64,000 nucleotides of DNA from Ovoidimarina sp963698645 (GTDB lineage: Bacteria > Pseudomonadota > Alphaproteobacteria > Rhodobacterales > Rhodobacteraceae): the NCBI GenBank assembly GCA_963698645.1, contig CAVORP010000001.1, positions 248,001 to 312,000 on the forward strand. The letters are read 5' to 3'. The position numbers were made by a program, and so were the translations under genes. Below are positions 1-10,193 of the stretch, piece by piece. The notes under the pieces are model-generated. The model saw nothing but the letters and a program-made list of their open reading frames with translations. It made no database searches and had not been told where the DNA came from. How positions within the stretch are numbered: the stretch's first letter is position 1; each line of letters starts with the position of its first letter.

Positions 1-332
1 GTATCGCCGGGGGCGACAGGATGCTGGGTGAGGTGCGGAACGCCATCCATGGCGTTGTCGATCCGGATGCCGTGCCAATGAACTGTCGTGGCCTGCGTCA
101 GTTCGTTCGACAGCCGCCGGGTCACCCGCCCGCCCTGCGCTACCCGGATCACCGGACCCGGCACACCGCCGTCATAGCCCCAGATCGGCGTCGGGGCGTA
201 CCCGGAGGGTGCAAGCTGGGCTGTGCCAGGTGTGGCCCGCAATGGCTGATAGACGCCCGCGCGCGCAGCAGACGGCGCAACAAGCACTGCCGCACCTGTA
301 CTGGCAAGGAAGGCTCTTCGGGTGAAAGGCAT
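1..332 (-). CDS. Multicopper oxidase family protein, N-terminal part (cut by window edge)
   Basis: The reading frame starts at an ATG whose complement lies at 330-332 and runs off the left edge, so only about 110 residues are visible. The N-terminus is a twin-arginine signal (MPFTRRAFLAS, then an Ala-rich stretch), so export to the periplasm by Tat is expected. The mature part begins like the first cupredoxin domain of laccase/CopA/SufI-type oxidases. At about residue 80 it has the copper-ligand motif HWHG within TTVHWHGIRI, followed by DGVP and a downstream PGD. The second to fourth copper-binding motifs lie outside the window, so I cannot tell an active oxidase from a SufI-like protein that has lost its copper sites. 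Confidence 0.85.
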   Translation of the reverse strand, partial: MPFTRRAFLASTGAAVLVAPSAARAGVYQPLRATPGTAQLAPSGYAPTPIWGYDGGVPGPVIRVAQGGRVTRRLSNELTQATTVHWHGIRIDNAMDGVPHLTQHPVAPGD

Positions 333-443
333 TTGACAACTCCGCTATGGGGCTTGACCGAAAGGTATAGCCGATCTGCGGTATGGCAAGCCCCCCTGTT
401 CGAGAGCCGGACCAGCCACCTGCAGCCCCCCGCCCAAAGGAAA

Positions 444-469
444 GGGGCCCCGCATCGTTGCGGAGCCCC
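444..469 (-). terminator. Rho-independent terminator after pntB
   Basis: An 11-bp stem with one mismatch (GGGGCTCCGCA pairing with TGCGGGGCCCC on the minus strand) closes a 4-base loop and is followed by a T-rich run (TTTCCTTT). It lies 25 bp beyond the pntB stop codon and so would end the pntAB transcript. Confidence 0.7.
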
Positions 470-493
470 CAGTTACGATAACGGCAGATCCGG

Positions 494-1995
494 TCAGTCG
501 ATCTTGGGCAGCAGCGCGTCCAGCGAGGCTTTCGCATCGCCATAGAACATGCGCGTGTTCTCCTTGAAGAATAGCGGGTTCTCGATGCCCGAATAACCGG
601 TTCCCTGCCCGCGCTTGGACACGAAGACCTGCTTGGCCTTCCAGCATTCCAGAACCGGCATCCCGGCAATCGGGCTGTTCGGGTCGTCCTGAGCGGCGGG
701 GTTCACGATGTCGTTCGAACCGATCACGATCGCGACGTCCGTATCGGGGAAGTCTTCGTTGATCTCGTCCATCTCCAACACGATGTCATAGGGCACCTTG
801 GCCTCGGCCAGAAGCACGTTCATGTGGCCCGGAAGACGGCCCGCCACGGGGTGAATGGCAAAGCGGACGGTCTTGCCCTTGGCGCGCAGCTTGCGGACAA
901 GCTCGCTGACGGATTGCTGCGCCTGCGCCACCGCCATGCCATAGCCTGGGATGATGATGATGCTGTCGGCCTCGTTCAGGGCTGTGGCAACGCCATCGGC
1001 ATCGATCGCCACCTGCTCGCCTTCGACCGCCATCTGGTCGCCCTTGGCCGCGCCGCCGAAGCCGCCCAGGATCACGCTGACGAAGGATCGGTTCATCGCC
1101 TTGCACATGATGTAGGACAGGATCGCACCCGACGAGCCGACAAGCGCGCCCACCACGATCAGCAGATCGTTGCCGAGGCTGAAGCCAATGGCCGCCGCCG
1201 CCCAGCCCGAGTAGCTGTTCAGCATCGACACGACGACAGGCATGTCAGCGCCGCCGATGCCCATGATCAGGTGATAGCCGATGAACAGCGCCAGAAGCGT
1301 CAAGCAGGACCAGCGTCCAGCTGCCCGAGCCGCCCAGATACATCGCTGCCAGCAAGAGGGAGCCGCGCCGCTGCAGCCGCATTCAGCATATGGCCACCGG
1401 GCAGTTGCTTGGCCGAGCTGTTCACCTTGCCCGCCAGTTTGCCATAGGCGATGACCGAACCGGTGAAGGTAACGGCACCGATCCAGATGCCCAGAACCAG
1501 TTCGACCCGCAGAATGCCGATCTCGACACTGGTCTTCTTGGCGATAAGCTGACCGAAGGACGACAAACCGTCAGAGAGTTCTTTTGGCAGGCCGACGGCG
1601 GTATAGCCATCAGCAGCCACGGCACCAAGGCTCAGGCCATTATCGGCGAACAGCGTCGACATTGTGTTGATCATGATGTCGGCGTTGAAGCCCACAAAGA
1701 CCGCCGCCAGACCGACAAGGCTGTGCATGATCGCCACAAGCTCGGGCATCTGCGTCATCTGCACCTTGGTCGCCAGCTGGTAACCAACGCCCGCACCCAG
1801 CGCGATCAGAACGATCGATGCGCCCCAAAGGCCCTGACCGGGTCCGATCAGCGTGGCCAGAACCGCAATCGCCATGCCGACGATGCCGTACCAGACCGCG
1901 CGCTTTGCACTCTCCTGCCCCGACAGACCGCCCAGCGACAGGATGAACAGAACTGCCGCAACCGCATAGGCCGCAATCGTGAATCCGATGTCCAT
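494..1995 (-). CDS. pntB: NAD(P) transhydrogenase subunit beta (reading frame broken twice)
   Basis: PntB is the beta subunit of the proton-translocating transhydrogenase. It holds the transmembrane domain dII and the NADP(H)-binding domain dIII in the cytoplasmic membrane. The N-terminal half is a string of hydrophobic helices. The C-terminal half contains the dIII signatures IIIIPGYGMAVAQAQ and FAIHPVAGRLPGHMNVLLAE and, near the end, VFVSKRGQGTGYSG. The protein occupies three frames. Apparent single-base insertions lie near 1373 (after HMLNAAAAA) and near 1302 (between TLVL and TLLALF). Restored, it would be about 500 residues, slightly longer than usual for the family. The gene follows pntA by 13 bp. 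All diagnostic residues are present outside the breaks, so sequencing error is likelier than loss of function. Confidence 0.9.
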
Positions 1996-2008
1996 TGTCC
2001 CCGTCTCC

Positions 2009-3589
2009 TTACGATTTCTGGAACATGGCGAGCATGCGCCGTGTCACGAGGAAGCCGCCGAAAATGTTGATCGACGCCATGAAGATACCCGCCGCAGCCA
2101 AAAGAGTGATCAACAGCGAGCTGGACCCGACCTGGATAAGCGCACCCAAAATGATGATCGACGAAATCGCGTTCGTCACCGCCATCAGCGGGGTGTGCAG
2201 GCTGTGCGCGACGTTCCAGATCACCTGGAAGCCGATGAACACCGACAGGATGAAGACGATGAAATGCTGCATGAAGCTGGCGGGGGCAATCAGCCCCACC
2301 GCCAACAGCAATGCCGCGCCGATCGCCAGCAGGATCACCTGGTTGCGTGGTCTGCGCCTTGAAGGCGGCCACTTCTGCGGCGCGCTTCTCTTCAACCGTC
2401 AGTTCCTTCGGCTTTTCCTTCGGTTTCTGCGCCGCGATGGCCGCGACCTTTGGCGGCGGAGGCGGGAAAGTTATCTCGCCCGCATAGGTGACGGTGGCAC
2501 CGCGGATGACATCGTCTTCCATGTTGTGGACGACCTGACCGTCCTTCTCGGGCGTCAGATCCGTCATCATGTGGCGAATGTTGGTCGAATACAAAGTCGA
2601 GGACTGCGCCGCCATCCGGCTCGGGAAATCCGTGTAGCCGATGATCGTCACGCCATTATCGGAAACGACCTTCTGATCCATGACCGTCAGATCGCAGTTG
2701 CCGCCGCGCTCTGCCGCAAGGTCGACCACGACCGATCCGGGCTTCATCATCTCGACCATGTCTTTGGTCCAGAGCTTCGGAGCCGGACGGCCGGGAATGA
2801 GCGCCGTGGTGATGACGATATCGATCTCGGGTGCCAGTTCACGGAACTTGGCAAGCTGCTTGGCCTGGAATTCCGGGCTGGAGGGCGCCGCATAGCCGCC
2901 GGTCGCGGCACCATCCTGCAATTCGCTTGCCTCGAATTCGAGGAACACGAATTCGGCGCCCATCGAATTCGATCTGCTCGGCCACTTCGGGGCGCACGTC
3001 GAACGCATAGGTGATCGCGCCCAGCGACGTCGACGTCCCGATCGCTGCAAGACCGGCGACGCCGGCCCCGACGACCAGATACCTTGGCGGGCGGAACCTT
3101 ACCTGCGGCCGTCACCTGACCGGTGAAGAAACGTCCGAAATTGTTGCCCGCCTCGATCACCGCGCGGTAACCCGCGATATTCGCCATGGAGGAGAGCGCA
3201 TCCATCTTCTGTGCGCGGCTGATCCGGGGCACCATGTCCATCGCAATGACGTTCGCGCCCTTGCTCTTGGCCAGTTCCAGCAGTTTCTCGTTCTGGCCGG
3301 GATAAAAGAAGGAGATCAGCAACTGCCCCTTGGACAGTTTCTTGACTTCGGCTTCGCTTGGCGGACGCACCTTGGCGATGATGTCCGCGGCCTTGTAGAG
3401 CGCAGCGGCGGTCTTGACGACCTCCACGCCCGCTTCCTTATAGGCCGCATCTGTGAATCCGGCCCGCGCGCCTGCGCCAGCCTCAATTACGCACTCGTAG
3501 CCAAGCTTCTGAAGTTGCAACGCCGAATCCGGCGTCATCGCAACCCGCGCTTCATTCTCGAAGATTTCCTTCGGTGCACCGATCTTCAC
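2009..3589 (-). CDS. pntA: NAD(P) transhydrogenase subunit alpha (reading frame broken three times)
   Basis: PntA carries the NAD(H)-binding domain dI, followed by the alpha part of the membrane domain, and works with PntB to couple hydride transfer from NADH to NADP+ to proton movement. A GTG start fits best, with a GGGGGAG ribosome-binding site about 9 bases upstream. The N-terminus (MKIGAPKEIFENEARVAMTP) is the alanine dehydrogenase/PNT domain. The Rossmann segment LVVGAGVAGLAAIGTSTSLG follows at about residue 170. A Pro/Lys linker precedes four hydrophobic helices ending IFGGFLVTRRMLAMF. Frame changes equal to one extra base occur near 3087, 2966 and 2347. Dom I and the membrane part are one gene here, as in E. 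coli, not split into pntAA and pntAB. Confidence 0.92.
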
Positions 3590-3708
3590 GTCTCAGACTC
3601 CCCCGTTTCGATTGGCATCGCTATCAAGGTTATGGTTCGTTTAGGAACGAAGTCTAATATCCGCCGCAAGAATGTTTCACAAGCAGATGCTTGAATCGCG
3701 ATTTATCG

Positions 3709-4158
3709 TCAGAGCCAGCGCCGGACTCGGGCCGCATAGGCGGCGAATTCGTCTGGAAAAGCCCGTGCAAGTCGCTGTTCTTCGGCGAGGATAAAACGCT
3801 TTTCGATCAGCAGGATAAAAGCCGGCACAAGGATCAGCGAGACAACCGCGTCCCACCGCAGGATCAGCCCCGTCAGGATCAACGTGTCGGCAAGATAGAT
3901 CGGATTGCGGCTGATCCCGAAAAGCCCGGTGGAGACAAGCGCGTCGGGGTCGCGATGTGGAACAGGGCTCGTTTTTGCCCTGACCATGCCCAGCACTGCA
4001 ACGCCAATGATGACCAGACCGAGAGCAATGAGACCCGTCCCGACCGGCCGCGCCCAGCCATCCCCGAAATCAAGCCCGAGCGACAGGTATCGCGATTGCA
4101 GCCACGCCAATCCGGCAAAGAACGCCAGCCAGGCCGGAGGGATATCGATCAGTTTCAT
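3709..4158 (-). CDS. Isoprenylcysteine carboxyl methyltransferase-like membrane protein (PEMT/ICMT family)
   Basis: About 149 residues with four predicted hydrophobic segments. The family signature sits in the second half: TGLFGISRNPIYLADTLIL, a cofactor-binding region typical of the PEMT/ICMT fold, followed by EEQRLARAFPDEFAAYAARVRRW near the C-terminus, where E-x-Y-x-x-Y/V-RR residues are characteristic. Bacterial members are annotated as S-adenosylmethionine-dependent methyltransferases of unknown substrate. The ATG at 4158 is chosen over an in-frame GTG three codons upstream; neither has a clear ribosome-binding site. It is a single gene on the minus strand upstream of the pntA promoter region, with no evident functional link to its neighbours. 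Confidence 0.75.
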   Translation of the reverse strand: MKLIDIPPAWLAFFAGLAWLQSRYLSLGLDFGDGWARPVGTGLIALGLVIIGVAVLGMVRAKTSPVPHRDPDALVSTGLFGISRNPIYLADTLILTGLILRWDAVVSLILVPAFILLIEKRFILAEEQRLARAFPDEFAAYAARVRRWL

Positions 4159-4268
4159 GGCGGTCACGCTAGGACACCCGGCGCGGCAATCAAAGCCCCT
4201 TCGCGTTGACTTTCCGCCTGCCCCTCAACGCGATAGAAACCATCCCGTGCAAATGGGAGCATACCTGG

Positions 4269-4767
4269 ATGACTTCTGGCGAACCGAATGGTCGAAACTG
4301 GACGCTTCGCAGCTTTCGGTCTGCCGATACGGCGGGTTGCGGCGCATGCTATTTCGATGCCGTCCGCAACGGAACGTCGGGCCACTACGACGCTGCACAG
4401 GCTGCCGCATGGGCACCCGATGACGATCCTTCTGAATGGGCCGCGCGCCTGTCGGAGGGAACGACATGGATCGCGGCGGATGGCGCGATCGTCGCGGGAT
4501 TCCTGACACTGCGCGACGACGGTCACCTCGACCTGTTTTTCGTGCGCCCCGCTTACCGAAAGGCGGGCGTTTCCGACGGCCTCTATGCGGCCTGTCTCGA
4601 CCACGCCCGCAGCGCTTGGGATGGAACAGCTCTCGACCCATGCAAGCCTTCTGGCGAAAAGCTTTCTCACCCGGCGGGGATGGGTCTGCCTTCAGGAAGA
4701 ACGCAGCCTCCGCAACGGTCAGTCCCTGTCGCGCTACCGGATGGCGCTCAAAAGCATCGCGCCCTAG
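4269..4767 (+). CDS. GNAT family N-acetyltransferase (one frameshift)
   Basis: The product looks like a small YafP-type GNAT acetyltransferase, with an N-terminal NWTLRSFRSADTAGCGACYFDAVRNG region, a W-P rich segment, and the beta4/acetyl-CoA segment HLDLFFVRPAYRKAGVSDGLYAA at about residues 85-107. The frame shifts by one extra base near 4613, after LDHARS, and continues as LGMEQLSTHASLLAKSFLTR, a good match to the GNAT C-terminal half, ending at 4767. The start at 4269 puts GGGAG 9-13 bases upstream; an earlier in-frame ATG at 4206 has no such support. Substrate unknown. Restored length about 165 residues. Confidence 0.75.
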
Positions 4768-4823
4768 CGACGGAAACGGCGCGCTTCTCCGTATCAGGTC
4801 TATTCAACCTTACGGAGGACACC

Positions 4824-5108
4824 ATGATACGCATCGTTCTGACAACCTCGGCCATCGCACTGGGCGCAAGCGTGACATTCGCAGAAGCCGGCCCGCTTGA
4901 CCGGATCGAGGACCGGCTGGACCGCCGGGAATCGCGAATTGATGAACGGCACGATTTCGGCCCCCGCGACGTGATCGAAGACCGTCTTGATCGCCTCGAA
5001 AGCCTCGCCGACCGCGCCGGGTTCGACACGCCGGGCAGGATCGACCGGATCGAGCGCCGCTCTATCCGCAGGCTCTATCGGAACGCTCACGCCGACCCTG
5101 GCCTCTAG
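4824..5108 (+). CDS. Small exported protein with Asp/Arg-rich repeats, unknown function
   Basis: A 94-residue protein with a good ribosome-binding site (GGAGGA at 4814-4819). The first 24 residues form a Sec signal peptide (MIRIVLTTSAIALGASVTFA, then EA). The mature part is very rich in Asp, Arg, Glu and Ile. It contains related units LDRIEDRLDRRESRID, VIEDRLDRLESLADR and GRIDRIERRSIRR, which would form amphipathic charged helices. I know no function for this pattern. Small exported proteins of this build are common in Rhodobacteraceae. The gene starts 57 bp after the GNAT gene and its stop overlaps the convergent cupin gene by 4 bp. Confidence 0.7.
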   Translation: MIRIVLTTSAIALGASVTFAEAGPLDRIEDRLDRRESRIDERHDFGPRDVIEDRLDRLESLADRAGFDTPGRIDRIERRSIRRLYRNAHADPGL

Positions 5109-5789
5109 GCCAGCCAGCGGTCGTAGTCGCTCACCAGAAGATGCGTCGGGGCTTCGTCTTCCTCGATCTCGGCGAACCGGCCAATGGGCTCGCGAAAGAT
5201 ATTGTCGGTGAGGTCGTCGTTCACGGTCGAGACCTCACCGATCAGTACGTCACCGCCCTCCCCCCAGAAGGCATGCCAATCCCCGGGCATCAGCGTCACG
5301 CTTTCGCCGGGAGCGAATGTCAGGATCTCTCCGGGTTCGAACAACCGTTCGATTCCGTCGCACCGCACCATTCCGCCGCGCTCGGGGTCGAACTTCCCCT
5401 GATCATCGCGATCCGAACAGTTCGATCGCCAGCGTCGCACCGCCCCGATTGATGATGTCTTCGGATTTTATCACATGGGTGTGCATCGGGCTGATCTGAT
5501 CCTGCCGGGAAATCAGCAACTTCTCGGCATAGACCATCCCGCGACCACGCTCGAGATCCGCAAGCATGCCGTTCCGCAACGTGAACAGGAACAGTCCCAG
5601 TTCTTCGAACCGGCCCTGACCGTAATCCGTGATATCCCAACCCATCCGCGCTTCGACGATGCGGCGGGCATCGGTTCGCGCCCGGAATTCCTCGGGTGTC
5701 CAATAGGCAAACGGCGGGAGCGTGAAACCATGGGAACGGATCATATCATCGGCCGCTGCCATGATCTCGTTGATGCGGGAACGTTTCAA
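5105..5789 (-). CDS. D-lyxose ketol-isomerase-type cupin (one frameshift)
   Basis: The product matches the D-lyxose ketol-isomerase (YdaE) family, a one-domain cupin that interconverts D-lyxose and D-xylulose (or similar sugars). Cupin metal-ligand features are visible: the first motif around ISPMHTHVIKSEDIINRGG at about residues 98-116, and the second around ESVTLMPGDWHAFWGEGGDVLIGEVSTVND. The frame changes near 5410, where one extra base separates LAIELFGS from DDQGKFDPERGG. Restored length is about 227 residues, the usual family size. No sugar transporter or kinase is adjacent, so the physiological substrate is not clear. Confidence 0.8.
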
Positions 5790-5814
5790 TTTGGCCCTCT
5801 CGCCGCTGGAATGA

Positions 5815-6357
5815 TCAATCTGCCTTTGCCACGTCTGTCAGCCACTCTGCAAGACAGGCCTCAAGCGCGGCCCAATCCGTATATTCCTTGTCTTGTCCGG
5901 CAACCACCTGCTGCCCCTTCTGCGCTGCGATCCAACGCATCGCCCAGGATTGAAAGAAATCGTAATCGGTAAAGCGGAACGCACCTGCGATATGTTCGAT
6001 CCGGCCCGCGGTCCAGCCGGTCTTGTCACGGAACTCCTGCGTGAGCTCCTTCAACGCCTTCCAATCCTCGGGGTCATCGCCTGCCGCAGCCAGCGACACC
6101 GCCAGAAACAGGGTCGGCATCGCATTGAGCGCAGCGCAATGCGCCTGTGCGAACTTTACAAGTTCTGTCTGAAGTTTGCCCATATGAACCGATCCGGCGA
6201 GGACTGCGGCGTCGAAATGCTCCACTGTCATGTCACTGGCATCGGCCGCATTTAGCAGTTCGACACTATGGCCAGCGGCAGCGATCCGGTCGAAGACAAA
6301 TCGTGCGATCTTGCGGGTCTGACCCTCGGTCGAGGCATAGGCAATCAGGATTCTCAT
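5815..6357 (-). CDS. Flavodoxin-domain protein, HemG-like (menaquinone-dependent protoporphyrinogen IX dehydrogenase family)
   Basis: A 180-residue single-domain flavodoxin. The N-terminal MRILIAYASTEGQTRKIARFV is the FMN phosphate-binding loop (S/T-T-E-G-Q-T). VLAGSVHMGKLQTELVKFAQ and LFLAVSLAAAGDDPEDW match the HemG family. The C-terminal ARDPF-like region is replaced by TDYDFFQSWAMRWIAAQKGQ, also found in HemG relatives. HemG oxidises protoporphyrinogen IX in haem synthesis using quinone. Many Rhodobacteraceae also have HemJ or HemY, so this paralogue may be a general flavodoxin. It has no haem-biosynthesis neighbours here. Confidence 0.72.
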   Translation of the reverse strand: MRILIAYASTEGQTRKIARFVFDRIAAAGHSVELLNAADASDMTVEHFDAAVLAGSVHMGKLQTELVKFAQAHCAALNAMPTLFLAVSLAAAGDDPEDWKALKELTQEFRDKTGWTAGRIEHIAGAFRFTDYDFFQSWAMRWIAAQKGQQVVAGQDKEYTDWAALEACLAEWLTDVAKAD

Positions 6358-6433
6358 GCGACATCCTCCGTTTAGAGAACATCATTGCAGGGACGGCGAA
6401 ACTTGCATTGATCCCGAGCAACCAGAACCGCGA

Positions 6434-7210
6434 TCAGGCGCTGCGAAGCCGTTCCGGCCGGTTGCCCGAGGCCCAGAGACGCACGGCATCGCCGAACGCT
6501 TCGAACAGCGCACGCGAAACGGGGTCGTTCTCGGCATTCCATTCGGGGTGCCACTGCACGCCCAGCGCGAAACCGGGCGCGGCGTCGACGCGGATCGCCT
6601 CGGGCGTATCATCGTCGGCCCACCCTTCGACCACGATCCGGCGACCGGGCTTCTCGATCCCCTGCCCGTGCAGGGTATTCGTCCGCACCCGGGTCGCGCC
6701 GAACAGCCGATGGAACACGCCCCCCTCGACCAGCGTCACGTCATGGCGCAGTTCGAACTTCTCTTCCAGTGTTCCATCCGGCGGCATGCGGTGGTTCATC
6801 CGTCCCGGAAGCTCGCGTATCTCGGGATGCAGCGTGCCGCCCAATGCCACGTTAAGCTCCTGAAAGCCGCGACAGATGGCAAAGAAGGGCTGCCCCCGAT
6901 CAACACAGGCGCGCACCAGTGGAAGCGTGATCGCATCACGTGCCCGATCAAACGCGCCGTGCGCTTCTGTCTCGGGATGCCCGTATTCCTCGGGATGAAC
7001 GTTGGGGCGCCCGCCGGTCAGCAGGAACCCGTCGCAAGTCTGCAGGAGCTCTTCGACCGACACAAAGCGTGGATCCGCCGGAATAAGCAGGGGAAGCGCA
7101 TTCGAAACCCGGCTGATCGCCTCGCTGTTCATCGCGCCACCGGCATGGGCAGGATATTGATCGTTGATCAGATAGCTGTTCCCGATGATCCCGACGATCG
7201 GACGCGACAT
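6434..7210 (-). CDS. Gamma-glutamyl-gamma-aminobutyrate hydrolase family protein (PuuD-like class I amidotransferase)
   Basis: A 258-residue class I glutamine amidotransferase-fold protein. The catalytic triad is visible: nucleophile Cys113 in FFAICRGFQELN, and His221 with Glu223 in GVQWHPEW. The insert typical of PuuD, EAHGAFDRARDAI, is present, and the N-terminus PIVGIIGNSYLINDQYPAHAGG also fits. The known enzyme releases GABA from gamma-glutamyl-GABA in putrescine breakdown. No other puu gene is nearby, so the substrate is inferred from family alone. The gene lies alone on the minus strand between the flavodoxin and DUF2256 genes. Confidence 0.85.
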   Translation of the reverse strand: MSRPIVGIIGNSYLINDQYPAHAGGAMNSEAISRVSNALPLLIPADPRFVSVEELLQTCDGFLLTGGRPNVHPEEYGHPETEAHGAFDRARDAITLPLVRACVDRGQPFFAICRGFQELNVALGGTLHPEIRELPGRMNHRMPPDGTLEEKFELRHDVTLVEGGVFHRLFGATRVRTNTLHGQGIEKPGRRIVVEGWADDDTPEAIRVDAAPGFALGVQWHPEWNAENDPVSRALFEAFGDAVRLWASGNRPERLRSA

Positions 7211-7334
7211 GTAACGAACCCTCTTTGTCTGCTCGATATAATCGTAACGCGGCGAAATCGGCTATGAAAGCCGATTTCGCGCCCATCCGACCCTGCGGAC
7301 GTGCACAATTTGAACGTCTCCTGCCCTTTGGTGC

Positions 7335-7509
7335 TCAGCTTTCGGGCTGGGGATGATTGCGCGTTTCCCGTCCCGCGCTCCCTTCGGCACCGCTCGGAAC
7401 AGTAGCGCACCTCGTCCCAGACCCGCTCCCATTTCTTCCGCCAGGTGAACGGCCGCCCACAGGTGGCACAGGTCTTTTGCGGCAGGTTGGGTTTGCGATG
7501 TCCGGACAT
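7335..7509 (-). CDS. DUF2256 domain-containing small zinc-finger-like protein (probably frameshifted at its end)
   Basis: The start MSGHRKPNLPQKTCATCGRP followed by FTWRKKWERVWDEVRYCSERC is the full DUF2256 signature, with four Cys (CATC and YCSERC) that could bind one zinc. DUF2256 proteins are normally 45-65 residues. In the observed frame the protein would instead run to 7168, overlapping the puuD-like gene by 43 bp with a tail unlike the family. A one-base shift just after ERCRRERG gives a stop at 7335 and a product of about 58 residues ending ETRNHPQPES, which fits better. Function unknown; the gene is often found near cryptochrome/photolyase genes in other genomes, but not here. Confidence 0.75.
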
Positions 7510-7624
7510 GGCCCGCAATTTCGCGCGACCATCGGAGTTTGTCCATCCGCCGTCGGTTGACGGTGCCAATGGTTCGCATAACCTGCACCGCCACGAAATG
7601 CCTTTCAGCACCGGAGAACGCCAA

Positions 7625-10180
7625 ATGAAGGATGCCGCCCCACAGGCTGTCTATCTTGCGGATTACACCCCACCCGCATTCCTCGTGGACAAGGTGCATC
7701 TGACGTTCCGACTGGCGGCCAACTCCACGAGGGTCCTGTCGCGCATCGCCTTTCGCCCCAATCCGCTTGCACAAGGAGTCTCGTCTTCCGGCTGGATGGA
7801 GAAAACCTCACGCTCATTTCGGGCCGGATCAACGGCGTTGCCGTTTCACCAGAAATCGGCCCCGAAGGTCTGACATGCCCGGTGCCGGATACTCCCTTCG
7901 TCTGGGAGGCAGAGGTCGAGATCGATCCTGCCGCCAATACCGCACTCGAGGGCCTATACATGTCGAACGGCATGTATTGCACCCAATGCGAGGCACAGGG
8001 CTTTCGCAAGATCACATATTATCCCGACCGTCCCGATGTGATGGCACCCTTCACGGTCCGGATCGAGGGGGACGTGCCGGTCCTTCTGTCGAACGGCAAT
8101 CCGGGCGCTTCCGGTCCGGGCTGGGCCGAGTGGCACGATCCATGGCCCAAGCCCGCCTATCTCTTTGCCCTTGTCGCCGGCGATCTGGTCGCCCATTCCG
8201 GCAGCTTCACCACGGCGTCGGGCCGCGAGGTGGCGCTGAACGTCTGGGTTCGGCCGGGCGATGAAGGGAAATGTGCCTACGCGCTGGATGCCCTGAAACG
8301 CTCCATGCGCTGGGACGAAACCGAATACGGACGCGAATACGATCTGGATGTCTTCAACATCGTCGCGGTCGATGACTTCAACATGGGCGCGATGGAGAAC
8401 AAGGGACTCAACGTCTTCAATTCGAAATACGTGCTCGCGAGCCCCGATACTGCGACCGACATGGATTTCGAACGGATCGAAAGCATCGTGGCGCATGAAT
8501 ATTTCCACAACTGGACTGGCAACCGGATCACGTGCCGCGACTGGTTCCAACTGTGCCTGAAGGAAGGTCTTACTGTCTTTCGCGACCAGCAGTTTACCGG
8601 CGACCAGCGCAGCCATGCGGTCAAACGGATCGAGGATGTCCTGCAACTGCGCGCCCGCCAGTTCCGCGAAGATAACGGCCCATTGGCCCACCCCGTCCGT
8701 CCGGCCAGCTTCGTCGAGATCAACAACTTCTACACCGCAACCGTCTATGAAAAGGGCGCGGAACTTATCGGAATGCTGCGTCAGCTTGTGGGCGCTGACG
8801 GCTACGCCCGCGCGCTCGACCTCTATTTCGACCGACACGATGGCGATGCCGCCACGATCGAGGACTGGCTGAAGGTCTTCGAAGATGCGACAGGTCGCGA
8901 TCTCTCGCAATTCGCCCGCTGGTACGCACAGGCCGGAACGCCACGCCTCCGGGTCGAGGAAGACTTCAAGGACGGCATCTATACCCTTCATTTCGAACAG
9001 AAAACACCTTCGACCCCGGGTCAGGACCAGAAGCAGCCCCAGGTCATCCCGATCGCGGTTGGCCTGCTCAATCCAAATGGGGACGAGGTGGTTCCGACCA
9101 CCATTCTCGAGATGACCGACGACCGCCAGAGCTTTTCCTTTTCCGGACTTGCGACGCGCCCCGTCCCCTCGATCCTGCGAAATTTCTCGGCCCCCGTGAT
9201 CCTCGAGCGGCCAAGCACCGCGGAAGAGCGGGCCTTCCTCTTGGCCCATGACACCGACCCGTTCAACAAATGGGAAGCGGGACGGCAGTTGGCCAAGGAT
9301 GTTCTCACCGCCATGGTGCGCGATGGGTCACAGCCCGGCCCCGCCTATCTCGACGCGCTGGAACGGGTCGCGCGCGACGATACGCTTGATCCCGCGTTCC
9401 GGGCTCTTGCCTTGCGTCTTCCGTCCGAAGACGACATGGCCCAGACGCTGTGCGATGCCGGAATGACACCCGATCCGGGCCGGATCCACGAGGCCCGCGA
9501 AAAGGTGGCCGATGCGCTGGCCTATCACCTGCGGGCAATCCTGCCCGCGATCTACGAAGACATGAACCTGCCCGGCCCCTATTCGCCCGACCCCAAAGGC
9601 GGCCGGCTGTCGGTCGCTGCGCCTGACCGCACTTTCGCTCCTCACCCGGCTTGACGGCGGCAAGAGGGCGCAGGCGCAATATGCGGCGGCCGACAACATG
9701 ACCGAGGAACTTGGGGCGCTGGCCTGCCTTCTTGACGCCGGCAACGGCGACGAAGCAGTGGCCCGCTTCTATCGCCGCTGGTCAAAGGATCGTCTTGTGA
9801 TGGACAAGTGGTTTGCGCTTCAGATCGCGCATGCCCGCCCCGAGCTGGCCGCGGAAACCACCGAACGCCTGACCCGGCACCCGGATTTCGACTGGAAGAA
9901 CCCGAACAGGTTCCGGTCGGTCTTTGGCGCGCTCGGGATGAACGCCGCCGGGTTCCATGACCCCACCGGCGCCTCATATGCGCTGATGGCGGACTGGCTG
10001 ATCCGGCTCGATCCGGTCAATCCCCAGACGACGGCGCGAATGACCACGGTGTTCGAGACGATGCGCCGCTATGACGGAGATCGGCAGGGCATGATGCGCG
10101 ACGCACTTTCGAGGATCGCCCAGACACCGGGTCTCAGCCGTGACACGACCGAGATGACGGCGCGCATCCTGAACGGCTAG
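7625..10180 (+). CDS. pepN: Aminopeptidase N (M1 family; two frameshifts)
   Basis: Zinc aminopeptidase of the bacterial PepN type, cytoplasmic, removing N-terminal residues from peptides. The substrate-binding GAMEN motif is at about residues 254-258 (FNMGAMENKGLN). The zinc site HEYFH is at about 290-294, with the third ligand Glu about 19 residues further in CLKEGLTVFRD. Conserved C-terminal sequence reaches ARILNG. Restored length is about 851 residues, as expected. The frame breaks near 7780 (LAQG, then LVFRLDGENLTLISGR; equal to one missing or two extra bases) and near 9608 (GGRL, then RSLRLTALSLLTRLDG; one extra base). Both sides of each break are conserved family sequence. Confidence 0.95.
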
Positions 10181-10193
10181 CGGAGTTTGGGCT

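Noticed and set aside
2009..3589. Programmed ribosomal frameshifting in pntA
   Set aside because: The three break sites share no slippery heptamer or stimulator, and similar breaks occur in a dozen unrelated genes, which favours sequence error.
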